NCBI GenBank assembly: GCA_033961575.1
Contig: CM066729.1
Coordinates: 93,251,001-93,315,000, forward strand
DNA: 64,000 nt
Direction: 5' to 3'
Origin: Aselliscus stoliczkanus
Lineage: Eukaryota; Chordata; Mammalia; Chiroptera; Hipposideridae
The position numbers and the translations under genes are program-made. The notes below the pieces were generated by a model. That model did no database searches. It was not told where the DNA came from and was given only the letters and a program-made list of their open reading frames with translations. Shown here one piece after another: positions 35,561 through 46,945 of the stretch. Position 1 is the first letter of the stretch; each line of letters begins with the position of its first letter.

Positions 35561-37319
35561 TATAATGTGTTAAATTAACATGTAACCAATGACTATTATT
35601 TTAATTTCTATTTAAGTTCATTTGTTTCTTTGTTGACGAAAGCAAATGTGATGTTATCATTAGGAGCAAGAAACTTGGCTTTTTTCCCCCCCTATAATCT
35701 AATAGCTTAAATAGTTTCTGAAATTCACTACCACTCTTCTTTCCATAATTACTATTTTCACAAATGTATGTGGAACCTAAAGGAAAGGTTCAAAAAAAAT
35801 TATACTGTTCTTCTCTACTTTTTTCAGGAAGTCCAACGTCTTTGAGTGAAAGATTTTTTTTGTGTGTTTGGAATTCAGACTAATTTGACATTAGTTATTG
35901 CTAGTACCAAATATAGATATAAAACAATTCTCACAAAATAATAAAAAACAAAAAGAGATAACATAAGAGTGCCAAAGTCATCTTTTTTACATTTCATAAT
36001 TTGGATAATTTTTGCAGGGATTAAATAAATATTATCTTCTATATTTTTGAGACAACACTTTTGAAGGGGAATTCTCTGATAGTACTCTTTATAATTTTTC
36101 CTTTTTATGATAAAGATTCATATATTTATGTTTCAGTAGGAAAGATAAATGATGTGAACCAAGATAAATGAACCATGATCCCTGATTATCATTAACTCAG
36201 AAAACATAAAAGAATAATGAGGACTGATGAGTGTCAGGGCAGAACACTACTCAGATACATTCTTCTCTATTTCAATATTACATTGAAAAGATAGGTGAAA
36301 TCAGGAAATTAAAAGTATAAATACTATATATCCCTCTATGATGTGTGTTAATAACTATAGGTTTGAAAAGAGTGAACATATTTTCACATTAAGAGATTCT
36401 AATTTTTTACTAATATTAAGCTAATTTTATTAACTATACCTTCTACAGGTCAAAGGCAGTTCTGGACAGTGAAACTACAAAGACATAAATGTCATGGACT
36501 CTCAATGAGCTTCCAATTTGATAGAGTAGAGAGATCTGTTATAGCAGTTCTTCCTTCCATAAATAAAAAAGAGTGACATTTTAAACTGACCAATGAACAA
36601 TGAATTGGTTTGGAGGAGGGGTGGGACAGTGTAACAAGGCCAACAGCAGCGAAGTATGCTAATCAGATGTAATTCATGAGCTAATTCTCTGAAGCAAGGG
36701 AATGTTTCATTAGGAGAAATAAAATAATAATTTTATAGTTGGACCATCAGGTGTCCTTGTGTGTGTGTACATGTACTTATGCAAACAAAGGTGTACCCTC
36801 TTTTATTTCCGAGGCCTCGCCTCAGGAATGGTTTAGGAGCAGCAATCTATTTAACAAGAAAAGCCTGAGAAGTCATTTGTTTTACCCTTTTCATAAAATG
36901 AATAAATGTCAGTTTTCTGTATCAGAGTGTTGGCTGTGTCATGCTGATGAGGTAGAGCAACTCAAGTTTGTCTTCACTAAATCTCTGTGGATAAATAGCC
37001 TGGGCCAAAGCACTGAGGGCCCTTCAAATCCTTGTTTAAAAGGCTTGATTCTTAGGACATTGAAAATAAGAGGGATATATATATTTTTTGAGAGAATTTT
37101 TATGCAGATTAGTGAGAAAGAGAAAAGCAATCCCTGACACTTGGAGCTGGCTGGACAGCTGGGACCTGAGAGTGAGGTCTTGGTGTTCTCCTGTGGACCA
37201 TAAATAATTTCACAGAATATCAACGTCAGTATAGTCACTCTGACCATAATGGTTTGAGACAAAAACAAGAGCTCTCTGTACTCATGTCTGAACACAGTTA
37301 ACATTATTCAAACCATAAA
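35561..37319. other. Intergenic DNA
   Basis: No gene recognised. A 132-codon frame at 36739-37137 and its antisense 121-codon partner lack any known domain. 36600-37310 is somewhat less AT-rich than its surroundings. Confidence 0.4.
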
Positions 37320-37670
37320 AATGACCAAATATCTCCCTATTCTAGCTGGAATGAGTGATTGTTGCCTCTTTAACAACTACCATTTTAGCCTTACTCTATT
37401 CCTCCATCATTCCAGATAAGAAGATACACAATCACAGAATTAAACCCACTTTCTAACAGTAAAACTAATCCAATCCAATCCAAGGACAAAGCCCTGCTTC
37501 CTTAAGCTCTCCCTAAAAATCACATAGAGTCCAAAGCCTGTAAGTCCCTCTAATACCCTCTTACTGGGATGCCCAGTAGTCCATTCTAGTGTGTATGTGT
37601 TGCTCCTTATTGTAGCTGCAACTGTGATCCTGGCAGTCTTTAGCTATAAGCCATTGAAATTTGTGAGGTA
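37320..37670 (+). mobile_element. Possible old LTR fragment
   Basis: Pyrimidine-rich blocks such as 'aagccctgcttccttaagctc', 'ccaaagcctgtaagtccct' and 'tgtgttgctccttattgtag' have the rhythm of an ERV LTR U3/R end. No TSD or family established. Confidence 0.3.
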
Positions 37671-38795
37671 TTGTAGCTATGAAAATATTCAATCACTTAT
37701 TTGATTTCTAAATGAAGGTTTAATATAGGAATGAATATCTTATGTGAACTCTCTCAGAGCAAAAGTAAGGGGAAAATTTATAAGACATATGGAATTTAGA
37801 GAAAAAATTCTTTGCATGAGTTATTGGTCTTTTGCTCTACTGGTCCTAGAAGAATGCATCTTAAAATTTCCTTTAAAATAATTGCATCTCAAAAATAGCA
37901 AATATATTATTAAAAATTAATATGATTTTTATTATGTTAATCACCATTAATGCTATAGCACTCTTAGTTTTTAAGTACTTTCCAATTATGTTATTCATTA
38001 GACTCTTTGATGATGTTCTAAAAGTAAAATCTTTCTCCCAACATATTTAGTTATGTATTTATGAATCCTGTTATATAATATATTACTGATATTTTTGTAT
38101 GCCCTAGGTGCATTTTTCTATCAAATTATGTTTAAGCCTAGGCAACTGTTGAGAAATATGACTTAAAAGTTTTCATATTTATTAAGTACAAGTGTTATTT
38201 CATTCATTGATAGTTAATATTGGCTTATGATTTTTATAGTTTATCATAGACAACCATAATATTGTTTGAAATATAAAAAAGAGTATAGTTTTTAATTAGT
38301 TCTGCATTTCTAAATATGTCTGTTTAGATTCTTCTATCTGAAAAATAATTTAAAGACCAGGTTTATTATTTATTTTGTTGACTTCCTATGGCCAGATAGT
38401 CATTGTTTTATGTGTATCATGTAAAACAGAGTAATATACAATAATTTGATATAGAAGAATATCTCAAAATACTTAAGACATAAAATAAAAGATATGAAGA
38501 CTAATCGTAGGAGTGCTTTGAATTTATCATTTTAAATGCTTATTTAGTCATCTTAACATTTTTTCTATTTTTCTTGCATTTCTGAATTGACTGTATTGTA
38601 AATTTACCAGATTAATTTATTAGGCATACTATGCAAGAGTATTTGCATGATAGTGAGTGTTCTTTTATGCATCCTACTATATGTGGATACTAGGGTTGGA
38701 CAGTGAAGACTGATACGAAAAAAAAAATTGATTCATTTGAAATACGGTGCTGGGAGAGAGCTCTACCAATATCCTGAAACACCACGCAGATTAAC
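37671..38795. other. AT-rich DNA
   Basis: Nothing recognised. Confidence 0.5.
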
Positions 38796-39455
38796 TATTG
38801 CGTCCTGCGCGGCGGGATCGGGCCCCTCCAGAGGACCAACGGGGATTGGGAAAATAGAAATAATAGGCAAGAGACAAAGGATAGTTTAAAAGCAGTTTTA
38901 GCCAGGGGACTCAATACCTGATGGACAATGAGCCCGGAATCGAGCTTGACTGAAGCTTTTATTAGGATACACACAAGGAAGTAAAATTATTTTTTCCATG
39001 GTCTGTAAGTCCCATACATCATTCCAGAGAACTTAGCTCTGGGTCAAATCACCCCATGGCCTACAGGCTGTCTTTACCGAAAGTCTCATGATGTGTGGAC
39101 GTGCACCTCCTAGGAGACCGAAACTGCTCAATACGAGGTCTAAAAGCAAGAATGCATGGAGGACTCATGTTATCACTTGTTCAGGTTTCACTTCTCAGGC
39201 AGTCTGTCATCTCTGCAGAGAAGGGGTCTCAGACCCATATTCTTCATCTCCATGATTCCTCCCAAGGTGTCTGGATGGTTTCTAGCTTGGGTTGCCCTTT
39301 TTACAGCTTAGGGTCATACTTGTCTTTGACTAACCCGCCCTCTTTCTTGGGGTCCCTTGGGGAATTGCCATAAACATAGTGAATGTACTGTCTCTGTGAG
39401 GATCTGTTGTTAAGGACAGAAGCATGGAAGCATACGGTGAGGCTACTTTGTGACC
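38796..39455 (-). mobile_element. Solo LTR, betaretrovirus-like family (copy 4)
   Basis: Antisense LTR with 'tattgcgtcctgcgcggcgg' (canonical TG now TA) at the left, 'gaagcttttattaggatac' as the antisense polyadenylation region, and 'ggctactttgtgacc' at the right, where the final ACA appears lost. No clear 6-bp duplication. This is the most degraded copy of the family here. Confidence 0.85.
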
Positions 39456-39534
39456 TTAATGAACAAGTAGAATTAATGAAGTCTAAAACATTGCTGGAGG
39501 CAAAAGTGACAAAACTTCAACTGTGCTCTAATAA

Positions 39535-39768
39535 TTTGTGCACATCTTGAGAAGTCAGGGTTCTTTGGAAAAGACAATGATGTTGGGAAAAATAGAAGGC
39601 AGCAAGAAAAGAGGTAGATCAAATGTGAGATGGACTGACTCGATGAAAGAAGTCATAGGCAGGAGTCTATGGGAACTGAGCAGGGCTGTGAGGACAGGAC
39701 ACTGTGGACGTTCCTCATTCATAGAGTCAGCAGGAGTCAGAGCCAACTCAATGACATATAATAATAAG
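39535..39768 (+). mobile_element. 3' fragment of an RTE-type LINE
   Basis: A frame reads ...KTMMLGKIEGSKKRGRSNVRW, then SMKEVIGRSLWELSRAV, the C-terminal style of RTE/BovB-like reverse-transcriptase proteins. It ends in 'gtcagagccaactcaatgac' with an ATAATAA tail, typical of RTE 3' ends. The 5' part is absent. It lies about 80 bp from LTR copy 4. Confidence 0.6.
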
Positions 39769-40227
39769 AGTTCTTTAGGGAAACAGAGACAATAGAATAT
39801 GAGTATATACATAAAAATATTTATTTTAAGGAATTGGCTTATTTGGTGATGAAGCCCGGCAAAAGTAAAATCTGTTGGATAAGGTGGCAGATTGGAACCT
39901 AGGGAAGAATTAATTGCAGCTCAAGTCTGAAAGCAGTCTGGAAAACAGATTTTCCTCTCCTCAAGCGGCCTCCATCTTTCAGCTAATTATTGGGTTGTCG
40001 GAAAAGTCATGACGCATTTTTGCAACGAAAAACATTGAAAAATTATGTCATGACTTTTCCAACAACCTAACAGATGAAACTGGGGGAATCTGCTTTACTC
40101 AAAGTCTATGTATTTAAATGTTACTTTCATCTAAAATATACCTTCATAGTAACATCTATACTGGAGTTTGTGCAAATATCAGGGTATTGTGACCTAGCCA
40201 AGTTGACACATAAAATTAACCATCACA
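39769..40227 (+). mobile_element. MaLR-like LTR carrying a mariner MITE
   Basis: 'tttagggaaacagagacaat', 'ttttaaggaattggcttatt', 'ctgctttactcaaagtctatg' and the end 'acataaaattaaccatcaca' match a common mammalian LTR layout. Its middle is interrupted by the palindromic MITE at 39990-40070. The subfamily is not assigned. Confidence 0.65.
39990..40070. mobile_element. 81-bp palindromic mariner MITE (copy B)
   Basis: Left TTGGGTTGTCGGAAAAGTCA, right complement TGACTTTTCCAACAACCTAA; TA precedes the left end (39988-39989). Same family as copy A and the full-length mariner, inserted in a MaLR-like LTR. Confidence 0.92.
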
Positions 40228-40599
40228 ATTTGTAATATCATTTACATATCATTAGTATTTCAAATATGTAATTCTCAAACTATAAGTGGAGTTGTGCCTG
40301 ATCTTTATAATTCCATACAGAAGTTTACTAGCTTTAGAAAATAAAGGAATGTATCTCCTATCTTGAAATAAATTCTGAATTAATTAAACTAATTATGCTA
40401 GAATACTACTGTCAAATTCTTGTGGAAAGGGTGTGATAATATTTTTCACCATATATATTTTGTTAGGCTGGTAGTATAACAGTGTGTGTTAGTAGATAGG
40501 TGTTTAAAAAATATGGAAGCATTTCAAACACTAATACCTTATTATAAGGAAAATAATTAAAAGTTAAGCTCTTCTCAAAAAAAACACTTGCCTTCTTGA
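40228..40599. other. AT-rich DNA up to the retrocopy
   Basis: Nothing recognised. Confidence 0.5.
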
Positions 40600-40615
40600 A
40601 TGAAAAACAATTTTT
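40600..40615. repeat. Target-site duplication, left copy (PSME3 retrocopy)
   Basis: ATGAAAAACAATTTTT, identical to 43888-43903. Confidence 0.93.
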
Positions 40616-40879
40616 ATTTATTTTTTTGGGAGTTGAGGAAACTTTATTTCAGAGGAAGCTAGGATCCTACACATCCCTCCGTCATTTGAAAACCCAAACC
40701 AGGAGTTCCCTGGCATCTCAAGAAATTTAAGACATTATTCAGAGGGGAGAATTAGTATAAAGTAAAGAAAATGACAGGGTAGAGTGTGCCATGAACCAGG
40801 TGATTCCCCACGCAGAACTAGAGCAGCCTCTACTGGCAGTTCATGGGTATCACTGGGGAGGGGAAAAAAAGGGAGACGA

Positions 40880-40982
40880 GGGAGGGAGGAAGGGAGGGAG
40901 GGAGGGAGGGAGGACGGAAGGAAGGAAGGAAGGAAGGAAGGAAGGAAGGAAGGAAGGAAGGAAGGAAGGAAGGAAGGAAGGA
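40880..40982. repeat. (GGGA)n/(GGAA)n microsatellite in the PSME3 retrocopy 3' UTR
   Basis: GGGA tetramers grading into pure GGAA. Its Lys/Glu/Gly frames are artefacts. Confidence 0.97.
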
Positions 40983-42145
40983 ACTGGGATCTTGTTGAGG
41001 GTAGAGACAGAAGGCAGCTTAGGTTTGGGAAGAGCTAACTTTTACATAATTCAGACTGAACATTAATGAAGGACCCACCCTTCCCTCTTGGTAGGCAGAA
41101 GCCTCAGTCTTTCCAATATTCCAGAGAAAAGGATGCTCAATTGGTAGACACCCAATAGGGTAGCTAGAGGTGCATGGAGGTGGGTGTCCCAATGTGCACA
41201 TATGTGAGCATAGGTATGTCCCTAGCTACCAGAGCATTGCACCATGGTCTGCGGCTTTAGAAAGAGGTCAAAGTACCTGTATTTTTAATAATTTCTTGAC
41301 ATGGTCAAAGAATTTTACATTACGATCCAAGGGTGGTAAGGTGAGGAGGAGGGGCAGTGGGAAGTAACAATCCAACAAACAAAAAGGGAAACTGAGAAAC
41401 GCCTGGTGGGAGAAGGGAAGGGTTTTCTCTGGAAAGGATCTGGAGGGTGGGTAGGGGGATGGCCCAACTAAAATGCAATTGGTTTGTTACTGAGTACTAT
41501 TCATGGGACGATAGCATCCTGACTCCTTCTCTATAGCATACTGGGAGTGAAAATGATGCATCCAGGTAGAAATAGGACTGGGGGTTGGAAGACCGAGACA
41601 CGGGAAGAATAAGTCAGAAATAGACACGGAGAATCACTGGCAGGTTGACTCCCCAATTGCAGTAGAATAAAAAAGTGGGGGATATCTCTGGCAGATTTGA
41701 GAGAGAGGGGGCAACTCTTCTATGGTTTTGACTTGCCCAGCAGATTTCCACATACATACAATGTGTATGTGCATATACACACAAGTGACTGCTTTCCCTG
41801 GAAGCGCAATACTATAAATAAGAGAAATATTTTTTTCCCAAAGGGAAAGCCCAGCAAGAGCAGCAGCATCTGGCCCTCACAGCTGTAGACATTCCACCCC
41901 AGACATTCCCACCCCAATTTACAACTGGCCTGGGAAGAGGCAACCAGAAGTCAGAGAACTGGCCTTTGCAATAATGCCCAAAAGGACCCAAGTCACAGAG
42001 AAAGGAGCATTCCCCAATCCCTCTGCTTCTCACCATTTGGTTCTCCTTCAACTCACCAGCCTCTGGGCACCAAGAGGCTACAATATCAGGAGACAATGGG
42101 CCCTGGTGGATGACAACTAAGACAACTACCACCTTCTGAATGGTA

Positions 42146-42148
42146 TAT

Positions 42149-42181
<33 letters not shown>
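42146..42181. repeat. (GT)n microsatellite in the retrocopy 3' UTR
   Basis: About 15 GT units after 'tatatgtgtatg'. Confidence 0.95.
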
Positions 42182-42931
42182 ACAGCATTCGTGAAAGGGT
42201 GGGAGAATGTCAGGTAACAGAGTAGGAAGGCAAATGTATGCATGTCTGTATGTGTGCATCTATCACACACATATGTGTATGTGGAAATTCTAGTTATAAA
42301 AACATCCGAAGGAACTAGGGATTTAGCTGAGGTCTAAAGTGTTTCTTGTCATGATCAGGTTCAAGGTGGGAAACCCAAAGTCATCATCCTGACAACTGTA
42401 ACAGGAAGGATCCAAAGTCCCACAGTAGCAAGAGACACTAACATAAGAGAGGAGCTAGTACCCCCAACCACAAATCCTTAAAAAACATCTAGCACTTTCC
42501 TTCAAATTCCCTCAGCTTCTAACCAACTAAAAATCAAAAGGAAGAAAACACAAAGCCTAAGACATGGTAGGGGCAGCAGGGAAGGTGGGAGAAAACATTA
42601 AGTATTCTTGTGCCAACATCTTGCGCACACAAACCTGGAGTGCTCCAGAAATTAGGTCAGGTCGGGTGTGGGGTATTAGGGAAGGAAATAGAAGAGTTCT
42701 TGAGGCCTGAAAAAAGAGGTAAACACATCACAGAACTACATGAGAGTTTCATTAGACTCTAACTAAAAACAGAGAGGTGTGATTACTATTTCCAGCCAGT
42801 TTCCCCATCGCGATAGTCATGTAACAAACCAAGGCAATGTCAGTCTTGAGCCAGACTCACAGAGTCCCCTGGCTCTGGCCCTGGCCTCAGTACAGTGTCT
42901 CTGCATTGCTGCTCCGGGGCTGTTTGATCTT

Positions 42932-43651
42932 CTAGATATTTTTCAGGACCATGTCAGGTAGAGTGACATATTGATTCCTTAGTTCTGATATGATGAGGCG
43001 AAGGCTGATATATTCTTTCTCATCAATCTCTGTCACGGTGCGGTGATAGTCCTCCACATGGGGATATTTAGCTATTTTAGAAACCAATTTGGCTCTTGTA
43101 ATATAATATCTAGAAATCTGGTCCAGATAAGATACAGTTTCACTCTCAACAGTCCTTAATTCTGCAACTGTCTCCTCCTGAATGGACACCCCAAAGTTGT
43201 TCCCATCTTCTATCCCAGGAATCAGGAGCTGTACCCACATTTTGACGGTGTTGCATTTCTCAATCCGCAGCAGGATCTCAGGTTTCACTTTCTCAATAAT
43301 GTCGACCAGCTGCTGGTTGCTTTCTAGCATCCCATTGGGCATCACAAACACCTTGGTTCCTTGGAAGGCCTCTTCACACTCATCCAACCTTCGCTTCTTA
43401 TAAGTGGGACCGTCCAGTCCATCATGGCTATTGGTGAGAAGAATGGGGTCAGGGACGGGAAGATTCATATCTGAGTGGATCTGAGTTAGGTCATGGATGT
43501 TTAGGATTGGTTCCTTCAAAAAACTATCAAGTTCTAACAACTTCTTTGGGAAAAAAATTGCCACCAAGTCTTCTGCCTTACTTGTGATCCACTCCCTGAA
43601 AGAATCAACCTTGAGCTTCACTTCCTGATCCACCTTCAGGAATGAGGCCAT
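42932..43651 (-). CDS. PSME3-like open frame, 239 aa, C-terminally truncated
   Basis: The start MASFLKVDQEVKLKVD matches the proteasome activator subunit 3 N-terminus. Helix-bundle text follows (FFPKKLLELDSFLKEP, HDLTQIHSDMNLPVPDP), then the homologue-specific insert with the basic nuclear-signal-like KKRR at residues 85-88, the activation-loop region (IEDGNNFG, about 147-154, keeping Asn151) and Lys188. The family forms nuclear heptamers that cap and open the 20S proteasome; the usual length is 254. Here codon 240, expected Glu (GAG), is TAG. The last 15 codons, ending in ETLY, remain readable downstream to the parental TGA at 42887-42889. From memory of the human protein there are about ten substitutions, including Arg21 to Trp, Asn32 to Ile and Arg146 to Gly. 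The start is the family's ATG; the frame stays open upstream through the 5' UTR. Expression is unknown. Confidence 0.85.
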   Translation of the reverse strand: MASFLKVDQEVKLKVDSFREWITSKAEDLVAIFFPKKLLELDSFLKEPILNIHDLTQIHSDMNLPVPDPILLTNSHDGLDGPTYKKRRLDECEEAFQGTKVFVMPNGMLESNQQLVDIIEKVKPEILLRIEKCNTVKMWVQLLIPGIEDGNNFGVSIQEETVAELRTVESETVSYLDQISRYYITRAKLVSKIAKYPHVEDYHRTVTEIDEKEYISLRLIISELRNQYVTLPDMVLKNI

Positions 43652-43887
43652 GGCCGGGCCGGGCTGTGTCCGCTCCGCTGGAGACAGGAGGCACTGTGGG
43701 ATCCGGGGAGGGGGTAAGAAGGACGGGAGGAATCTCGGCTGCTCTGGGGACATGGCCGCCCTCGCTGGCTCAGTCAATGATAGCTCGCTGCCCCCGCCCT
43801 CTCTCTTTGCTGTCTGCCCGCCCGCGGCCAGCTGCCTGCTGCCTGATGGCTCTTGCTCGCCCTCCCGGCTTTCGCTGCTCACGACGG

Positions 43888-43903
43888 ATGAAAAACAATT
43901 TTT
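43888..43903. repeat. Target-site duplication, right copy (PSME3 retrocopy)
   Basis: ATGAAAAACAATTTTT, identical to 40600-40615. Confidence 0.93.
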
Positions 43904-44175
43904 TAATGAAAAAAAGCTTTGGAAAAATAAGAACATGATATTTTGTTCATAAAGATCTATTATAGCAATAAAAATGTAAATATTTGTTTTCTTAATAATT
44001 ATATATGTATAAAATAAACCATTAATTTTGAGGAAATGTCTAAACACCCTGAATGTTTTGAGTATATTGTTCTTTCATGGGACATCAACTAACTGGTAGA
44101 ATTAAGACCTGATTTCTTTTGCTCTCCACATTTTTTTCTTTTTTCTCCCTCCCTCCTTTACTCCTTTTCCCCCTC
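43904..44175. other. AT-rich spacer
   Basis: Unique AT-rich sequence then a CT-rich stretch into the LTR target site. Nothing coding. Confidence 0.5.
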
Positions 44176-44835
44176 TGTTGTGTCCCACAAGACAGAGCCG
44201 TAGGAGTTCGGAAGGGACATCGAGGATTGGAAACAGAAAAATAGAGACAGAGACTAGTGATATTTCAAAAGCAGTGCTAGCCAGGAGACTCAAAGCCTCT
44301 TGGACTAAGAGCCCCAAATTGAGCTTGACTGCAGCTTTTATTGGGATACACACAAGGAAGTAGCATTGTTTTTTCCACGGTCTGTACGTCCTATACATCA
44401 TACCAGAGAACTTAGCTCAGAGTCAAATCACCCCATGGCCTGCAGGCTGCCTTTACCGAAAGTCCCATTACCTGTATACGTGTACCTTCTAAGGGACAGA
44501 AACTTCTCATGCCAAGACTCACTGATAGGATTACACAGAGGACAGATGTTATCACTTGGTTAGGTTTCATCTCAGGCATGCTGTCAGCACTTGAGACAAG
44601 AGGTCTTTGTCCATGTTCCTCAACTCTGTGATTTCTCCCATGGTGCCCCTGTGACTGTGTCTTGCTTGGGTTGCCCTATTGCAGCTAGGGTCTTATCTGT
44701 CATTGACTAACCAGTCATCTTCTGGGGCCAAACAGGAAGATAGAGTAGGCATGATGTTGAAGTAATGCCTCAATGAGGATCTGTTGTTATGGGAAGGTGC
44801 ATGGGGGCAGACCGCTATGCTGCTGTGTGATCACA
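44176..44835 (-). mobile_element. Solo LTR, betaretrovirus-like family (copy 5)
   Basis: 660 bp antisense: TGTTGTGTCCCACAAGAC at the left, 'ctgcagcttttattgggata' (antisense AATAAA), and TGTGTGATCACA at the right. The 6-bp duplication CCCCTC is perfect (44170-44175 and 44836-44841). No internal region. Confidence 0.95.
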
Positions 44836-45002
44836 CCCCTCCCTCCCTTCCTGTTTCCTTTTTTTTCTTTCACAATCATGGGCATTCATTTTCATTTAAG
44901 GTAATACAGAAGGTAACTTTAAAAAGAGTATCCAAATTTAAAATGAGGATCTATTTTTTTCAGTACACTTAGGCATATGTGGACAGAGTACCTAGTACTT
45001 AC

Positions 45003-45494
45003 ATTTTTTTCTTTTTTTTAAAGATTTTATTGGGGAATTGGAGGAGAGAAATAGCACTGAGGAATTGGGGAAGGCAAACAGACAAGTTGCTATCCTATTT
45101 GTTCTTCAGTATAGTTGTGGAGGACTTCGCTTCACTGGCCCATGTTGGTATTGTGATCATTGCGCTCTTCCTGGCTGAGGCAGTCGCAAGTCATTGGAGG
45201 GCCACTCACAGTGGCTCACTGCAGCTTATGGCAGCTCATGCTGGCTGCTGGCTGTTCATGCTGGCTGCCAGCCACTCATAGTAGCTCATGGCAGCCCACT
45301 GCAGCAGGGGCTGCAGCCTATGCAGTTGCTGGTGACTCACAGGAGCCCAGCTCCAGATCGAGCTGTTTTTCACCATCTTAGCTGTAGAGGGCTCAGCATC
45401 ACTGGCCCTCATGTGGGATCTGAACTGGGGTCCTGCTGCTCAGAGCTGGCGTCTCAGGCCAAGTCTTAACCAATGCACCACTCGGCCAGCCCTC
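45003..45494 (-). mobile_element. Long-form tRNA-derived SINE, antisense
   Basis: 'aaagattttattggggaatt' at the left (CAATAAAATCTTT 3' end), GCTG-rich body and 'ccactcggccagccct' at the right. The duplication AGTACTTAC occurs at 44994-45002 and 45495-45503. Same architecture as 15261-15698. Its 60-100-codon frames are by-products. Confidence 0.93.
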
Positions 45495-45503
45495 AGTACT
45501 TAC

Positions 45504-46364
45504 TTTTAACAAGGTTTTATTGCTTAAATAGTTGAGTGAAATAGTTAGCACTTTTAATTGTTTCAGAGGCATGACATGCTTTATAAGCAATACATTTTAT
45601 CCTAAATGCTTATGATCTAACAAATGGAAATGATTGTTTAAATTTTGAAGTGATTTTGTATTTAGTGTTTATTAGTTAGAAATTTCTCTGCTATGACAAA
45701 TAAAATTGGTCGCACTGCATCCATATAATGATAGTTTCAATTCTGGTAGCTCTTACTCAGGCAGTATCTATCCTGTTATTGCTGATGTTGCTAGGTCCAA
45801 CATATAAAATAGCACAACATAAGCTTCAAATACAAAGCAAGGGCACTTTTATAACTCAATAAAATTAATGGGAAGTGTGCACACATGTGACAAAGAGCAG
45901 AAATTTAACTAATAAATTTCATAGACATTTACTTTTTCTTTTATATATTTTTTAACTGTACACAGACATTATTCTACATTTCAGCACCTTGGATTGTTAA
46001 TGGATAGTTGGAAGAAAAAAAAAATCTGAAAAATTTGTTACCCAAAATACACATATACACATACCAAAAAAAAAAAAAAAAATTGAGAAGGGCACTATTT
46101 CATTAAAATGACTCATTAAAAAAGCTTTTGTTATTTTCCCTACCAGTATTGGTGTTATGAAAAATATCATGCTAGGAATTCCTTGAATTAGTGTTCTAGA
46201 GGATCCAACGCATGTGGTTGTTTTCTGATGATTTCTTAGTTTATTTGGCTTCATGGGTTCATGTGTGAGCAGAAATAGCAGAAGCTTATTTGTGGTAATA
46301 AAAAAAATAACTTTATTTAAAATAGTAAAGATAAATACACTTTATTTCCACAGTGTTTTAAAAT
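45504..46364. other. AT-rich DNA
   Basis: Nothing recognised beyond a poly-A run near 46066-46082. Confidence 0.5.
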
Positions 46365-46888
46365 TTATTTTTCAATTACAGTTGAGATACAATATTACGT
46401 TAGTTTGAGGTGTACAACCTAGTAATTAGACATTTATATACCTTAAAGATTCACTAGAATCCATCTGGCACTATACATGGTTTTTAAAGTACTATTTACT
46501 ATATTTCTTATGCTGCACTTGACATCCTTGTGATTATTTTTATAGTTGGCAATTTGTATCTCTTAATCTCTTTCACCTTTTTCAACCATCCCCCCAAATC
46601 ACCTCCCATCTGGTAACCATAATTTAATTTTCTGTATTTGTGAGTTTATTTCTGTTTTGTTTGTTCATTTATTTTGTTTTTAGGTTCTGCATATAAGTAA
46701 AATCATATGGTATTTATCTTTCCCTGACTTATTTAACTTAGCATAATATCCTTTAGGTCCATCCAAGTTGTCGCAAATGGCAAGATTTAGTTCTTTTCTT
46801 ATGGCTGAGTAAGTTCCATTATCAATTAATCTATGGAGGGACACAGGTTGCTTTCATCATATTTGATCTGTTATAAATAATGCTGCAA

Positions 46889-46945
<57 letters not shown>

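Larger units (their letters stand above)
40616..43887 (-). pseudogene. PSME3P: Processed retrocopy of PSME3 (PA28-gamma)
   Basis: A complete reverse-transcribed mRNA. It has a GC-rich 5' UTR (43652-43887), an uninterrupted coding region where the parent gene has introns, a long 3' UTR, AATAAA at 40643-40648 (minus strand) and an A-rich tail at the left edge. A perfect 16-bp target duplication flanks it, the signature of L1-driven retroposition. The 3' UTR contains two microsatellites, CCTT/GGAA (40880-40982) and GT/CA (42146-42181), and otherwise unique moderately GC-rich DNA unlike the AT-rich surroundings. The perfect duplication and nearly open frame suggest recent insertion. No promoter other than what the 5' UTR or flanking DNA might supply is evident. 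The symbol denotes a PSME3 retropseudogene, not an assigned locus name. Confidence 0.95.

Noticed and set aside
36739..37304. 132- and 121-codon frames on opposite strands
   Set aside because: No recognisable domain, no gene context, and overlapping antisense frames. Chance is the simplest explanation.
43642..43952. 98- and 100-codon plus-strand frames
   Set aside because: Antisense shadows of the GC-rich PSME3 5' UTR and start region.
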